Shown here: one piece after another, positions 57,001 to 60,000 of the stretch
Numbering within the stretch: the stretch's first letter is position 1
Layout of the letters: each line of letters starts with the position of its first letter
Source of the DNA: Antedon mediterranea
Taxonomy: Eukaryota > Echinodermata > Crinoidea > Comatulida > Antedonidae
Assembly: GCF_964355755.1 (NCBI RefSeq)
Contig: NC_092677.1
Coordinates: 6,083,001-6,143,000 of the forward strand
Reading direction: 5' to 3'
Length of the DNA stretch: 60,000 nucleotides
Position numbers and translations under genes: made by a program
The notes under the pieces: model-generated
The model's input: the letters and a program-made list of their open reading frames with translations, nothing else
Told to the model about the DNA's origin: nothing
Database searches by the model: none

Positions 57001-59732
57001 GCAACTCGACTAAAAGCTCGACTTCATTAAGTCGAACTGCAAACTTCGACTACTTCGTTTTTTAATCGAATTTGAAATAATAGCTAGAACTACGACTTTT
57101 TCAAGTCGAACTACGACTAAAGTCCGGTTTAAGAATACGGGCGTAAGTCATTTACATGAAATGAATTATTTTCAAATCTAATCAGTGGGCCCATTGTATG
57201 TCAAAAATTGTAAAGCAGTTTAAACAGGGATGTTGGTACAATTAAATTTACATTATCAGTTATTTTATACTATACACAGTTTTTCATAGTGGAGCTCTAG
57301 CTTGGGGGTTAACGTGCTTACCTTTCAATCCCAGGGTTCAATCCTGACCTAGTGGTTGACTCTTTCAACTCCACTCCCTACCCTTTTCACATCTGCATAA
57401 ATTGTTACAAGTTGTAACCAGGTTTGATCTCTTGATTTATTACACGCATACGCAAACCCTGAGGTATCTGGGCTCATTCAATTTAGTATTTTATTTTAGT
57501 CAATTTCTATCTTAATTTTAGATTGGTTAATTTGAAGTACTTGAGTCTAGATGGTAACAGCTTGACTAGTCTGCCATCAGAACTATGTGCCATCAGTCCT
57601 CTGACAGAGCTGCATGCTGCAAACAACCAGTTGACAGCATTGCCTTTAGAAATTAGCTTCCTGGTGAACCTAACAAAGCTTCATGTACAGAAAAATAAGA
57701 TAAGAGAACTTCCTGAAGGAATTGGTAAACTATATAATCTGAAAGTTATCGACATAGCTGCAAATGAATTGAGAATATTTCCAACAGAAGTAAGAAAATA
57801 AAAATTATTTTTTCAAGATAGATTATCATATACATCCTTACATGCGCACTGTAAAGCAATTAAAGATAGTTCTGTTATTAATTAATGGATTGTTTGAAGG
57901 TTTGCATGGCGAAATCAAATGTTGATATAAAGTTTGCGGTACACCACGTGTATTAGTTCTGAAAAGAACTGTTGAGTTTCTCGACGTTTCGATCAATATA
58001 AAATGATCGTCCTCAGGAGTGAGAATGCAGAAAGTCCAGGAAACTTGGAATATAAGTGGAAAGGGTGGGACTGGTGTGAAAGCCAGAAACAATGGCAAGT
58101 TCACACAGTGGGAGGGATTGAAACTAGCTATAGCAAAGCATTGTTTCATTGTTCTTGAGGGTGATCTATCCAGCTGTTGCTGATCATCATTAGGGACCCT
58201 CAGAGGTTCACAAGACAAACATATACACAAGATGCTCTAAATAAACAAAGTCTTATTACAAGTCTTTGGGAGTGGGGTAATTTGGTCCTTAGAAAAAATC
58301 CTGACATGTGACGGGACTTTAACCCAGGACCCTTGGAGTGGTAGACAAGCACCAAGCCACAACTTCATGAGAAACAATGCTTTGCTATAGTTAGTTTCAA
58401 TCCCTCCCACTGTGTGAACTTGCCATTGTTTCTGGCTTTCACACCAGTCCCACCCTTTCCACTTATATTCCAAGTTTCCTGGACTTTCTGCATTCTCACT
58501 CCTGAGGACGATCAAAGTATATTGATCGAAACGTCGAGAAACTCAACAGTTCCTTTCAGAACTAATACACATGGTGTACCGCAAACTTTATATCAACAAT
58601 TAATGGATTAACACATTCCATTTTGCAACTCAATCCCCAACATTGTTTTAAAAAATATGTAATGTATTAAATGTTAATATATATACGTATATTTAAGTTG
58701 TTCAACTTTTCTAGATGTACTAGCACTACAATTGTGTTTATTTTACATTCTTAAGTAAATTATGTACATTGTTGCCTATTATTCTCTTCCTGTCACTGGC
58801 TCCTTTTTAATATATTTATAATATATTTATAGATGGTACATTTCTGCTTATTTGCCATTTATTCATAAATTTGTATATATTTTCTTTTTATATGCCTGTG
58901 AGAATTTAAATGAATAAATATTGTGATTCTTTCCATTTTTCTTTCTTTATATTGACAGTTGAATAAACTACCACTGAAAGAATTGTACTGTGAAGAGAAC
59001 CCATTAATTGACCATGTTCCTATTAAATCTGTACAAGAGGAAGAAGTTCTAACTTTGAAGGTACTACTACTACTTTACTATATAGAAATGTGGGAGGAAG
59101 AGGCAATGTGTTGATGATGGAAGTTAAGGAGTGGAAGCATTGCCATTATATTATTATGTATATAGAATATATTAAATAATAAAGATATAATATTTATCAA
59201 TTACAGGAAATATGTGCTAGATTCATAATGAGTGAACTCAAAACAAGGTAATCTTATTTTTCATTTAATCTAAATTTGAAAAATTATTTTATTCCAAATC
59301 ATGTTCTCTATTAATATCAGTGATATGTTCTATTTATTACAGTACAGTATTAATAATAAGCCGGATATTAACAATAAACTTGGGGGTAATAAGTGATGAA
59401 AAGGGGTTTAGGAATGTATCTGATATACCTAATTGAATTAATTACATTAGTTTATTTACTGTAATTGTATGTACCATATTTCTTCAAATAAAGACCCCCC
59501 CCCCCCCCCCCCCCATAGAACTTCATTTCGAATAAACGCCCTGGAGTGTTTATTTATTTCCTTGAATAAACAACCGACCACATTCATATACACAATATTG
59601 TACTACACTTTCCTATTTGTATTTATTATCAATCATTAGTCTTCGCCATGATTCCAAATATGCCGGTAACAAGTCAACGAGTGCTAGTAGTACTGACTCC
59701 ACAATTTGTAACACTCCTATATCCAACAATAG
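54059..59732 (+). CDS. LRRC69: Leucine-rich repeat-containing protein 69 (LRRC69), 3' end beyond window
   Basis: Seven exons join in frame: 54059-54235, 55465-55591, 56123-56195, 57522-57789, 58959-59060, 59207-59247 and 59640-59732, all with AG acceptors and GT donors and compatible phases, giving about 293 residues so far. The protein starts MADTLLLRAVKGKPKCLNLS and has short LRRs of the LxxLxLxxNxL type: LNILHLKNNKI, LIVLNIGNNEL, LETLHLFGNKI, LTFLNLNNNDL, LKYLSLDGNSL, LTELHAANNQL, LTKLHVQKNKI and LKVIDIAANEL. After the repeats, KELYCEENPLI and EVLTLKEICARFIMSEL closely follow the order in vertebrate LRRC69 as I remember it (REFYCEGNPL, SLQEITSRFVMNQL). The Ser/Thr-rich last exon is lineage-specific and open at its donor. 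ATG at 54059 is chosen because the repeat register starts right after it. Function is poorly known; presumably a protein-binding scaffold. Introns are full of MITEs. Confidence 0.9.
54306..54341. repeat. 36-bp palindrome in LRRC69 intron 1
   Basis: CATGGAGGTATAAAATAA and TTATTTTATACCTCCATG, 18-bp perfect arms meeting at the centre. Confidence 0.85.
54343..55180. mobile_element. Fold-back element with GGTCCGG repeats in LRRC69 intron 1
   Basis: The left end TCCTGTCACACCAAAATCAG and the right end ...GTGACAGTCCTA are inverted. AAAATCGGTCCGG-type units occur on both sides in opposite orientation. The centre is AT-rich and non-coding. It directly abuts the palindrome at 54306. Confidence 0.7.
55592..56122 (+). 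other. LRRC69 intron 2
   Basis: No repeat recognised; a normal AT-rich intron between GTCAGT and ACGCAG. Confidence 0.6.
56227..57145. mobile_element. MITE with CCCGTATTCTTAAACC termini, copy 2 (LRRC69 intron 3)
   Basis: Ends CGCCCGTATTCTTAAACCGG and its complement CCGGTTTAAGAATACGGGCG are paired for about 40 bp. The copy is inverted relative to 30296-31207, with the same middle (CAGACGAAATT.., CACTTCCGTTTTC-like segment, GCGCAAGTCC). Flanks TAT and TAA give only an approximate 3-bp duplication. Confidence 0.85.
57289..57480 (+). mobile_element. tRNA-derived SINE in LRRC69 intron 3
   Basis: The head GTGGAGCTCTAGCTTGGGGG carries an A-box-like TAGCTTGGGGGTTAACG and B box GGTTCAATCC (57335-57344), followed by a tRNA-unrelated body ending near CTGGGCTCATTCAA. 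Confidence 0.7.
57987..58016 (-). ncRNA. Hammerhead-ribozyme-like core, copy 2
   Basis: The same motif on the minus strand: CTGAGGA (58016-58010), stem CGATCA/TGATCG with a longer AT loop, GAAA (57990-57987). The loop differs in sequence from copy 1 while the stem is preserved. Confidence 0.4.
58262..58363 (-). mobile_element. tRNA-derived SINE fragment
   Basis: The minus strand reads GTGGCTTGGTGCTTGTCTACC (A-box region) and CCTGGGTTAAAGTCCCGTC (B-box region, one base off GGTTCAAGTCC). It lies in the loop of the inverted Penelope-like pair. Confidence 0.65.
58502..58531 (+). ncRNA. Hammerhead-ribozyme-like core, copy 1
   Basis: CTGAGGA (58502-58508) fits CUGANGA. CGATCAA/TTGATCG (58509-58515 and 58522-58528) forms stem II. 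GAAA (58528-58531) follows. Stem III and the cleavage-site UH could not be placed with confidence, so activity is unproven. Confidence 0.4.
58612..58958 (+). other. Remainder of LRRC69 intron 4
   Basis: AT-rich, no feature beyond the pyrimidine-rich acceptor TTCTTTCTTTATATTGACAG. Confidence 0.5.
59248..59639 (+). other. LRRC69 intron 6
   Basis: Contains a poly-C run of about 20 at 59497-59514 followed by AATAAACGCCCTGGAGTGTTTATT, a short hairpin. No gene. Confidence 0.6.
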
Positions 59733-60000
59733 GTAAATCATTGTGGGCACACTTTGTAATTTTTTTAACACAAGCACAATTTTGATTGAGAGTGTATTAC
59801 TAGTACTGTTGATATTATTTTGACCACTATTATAAACTCCGTTTTTCACTCCTAGGCACAAGTTAATTTGTATTCATTGTGTTTCTTAAACATTAGATTG
59901 CTATATGACCAAACACTTACCTTCTATTTTACATGCACACTATTTAACCTGGTCATGTGTGGTACAGTCTACAGTCTAATTTTGTACAGACTGTTTCACA
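59733..60000 (+). other. LRRC69 intron 7, to window end
   Basis: Starts at donor GTAAATC. The remaining coding exons of LRRC69 lie beyond the window. Confidence 0.6.

Larger units (their letters stand above)
57886..58611. mobile_element. Inverted pair of Penelope-like repeat ends in LRRC69 intron 4
   Basis: 57886-58158 and about 58370-58611 are inverted copies (about 240 bp, over 90 percent alike) separated by about 210 bp that hold a SINE fragment. Each arm carries CTGAGGACGATC...GATCGAAACGTCGAG. This motif, with a variable stem between CTGAnGA and GAAAC, is what I recall from the terminal repeats of Penelope-like retroelements. No RT or GIY-YIG frame is present. Confidence 0.6.

Noticed and set aside
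57838-58515. Mirror-image frames containing FQVSWTFCILTPEDD
   Set aside because: Both come from the inverted Penelope-like arms; the same DNA read twice, not a gene.

Overview
The window looks like intron-rich, AT-rich, repeat-dense nuclear DNA of a marine invertebrate deuterostome. An echinoderm is my best guess and a hemichordate is possible. The reasons are GT-AG split genes, several tRNA-derived SINEs, LINE, Ty3/gypsy and MITE debris typical of such genomes, and a striking excess of the palindrome TAGGCCTA. There is no bacterial-style gene organisation. Species assignment is inference only.

Two host-type genes can be modelled well. At the right end (54059-59732, +, running off the window) is a leucine-rich-repeat gene that I recognise as an LRRC69 orthologue; seven consecutive exons join in frame with consensus splice sites. 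At 20149-19039 (-) are two phase-1 immunoglobulin-domain exons of a cell-surface or secreted Ig-superfamily protein. A third multi-exon locus at 3790-10084 (+) encodes C2H2/CCHC-like zinc fingers, a tyrosine-recombinase-like core and a SANT/Myb-like tail. It resembles a family of transposon-derived (Crypton-like) metazoan proteins. It carries tandemly duplicated small exons and at least two reading-frame problems.

Most of the rest is mobile DNA. 300-2190 is a broken gene with a FEN1/PIN-type acidic motif set. 15166-18740 is a LINE with an L1-type ORF1 and a jockey/CR1-like reverse transcriptase that has lost its endonuclease. 24726-25492 is a broken hAT transposase. 41182-43275 is a young Mag-type Ty3/gypsy element: identical 129-bp LTRs, a 5-bp target duplication, a tRNA-Ser primer site, and internal loss of RT, RNase H and most of integrase. 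43939-46334 is a non-coding LTR element with about 1-kb minisatellite-bearing LTRs, only about 143 bp between them, and a tRNA-Leu primer site. 46737-49250 is a LINE C-terminus split by an element whose ends are inverted 15-bp minisatellite arrays. There are many fold-back/MITE elements: 14007-15086 and 49510-51544 have 9-10-bp target duplications and share an inner fold-back module; 22604-23992; 27406-27989; 30296-31207 and its relative 56227-57145; 53196-53987; 54343-55180. A Penelope-like inverted pair at 57886-58611 carries hammerhead-like cores.

Satellites include 173-bp units (2255-2890), 113-bp units (10200-11100), a 404-407-bp exon-bearing triplication (7930-9010) and a composite array at 31250-31960. 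The remaining AT-rich stretches hold no gene I can support.
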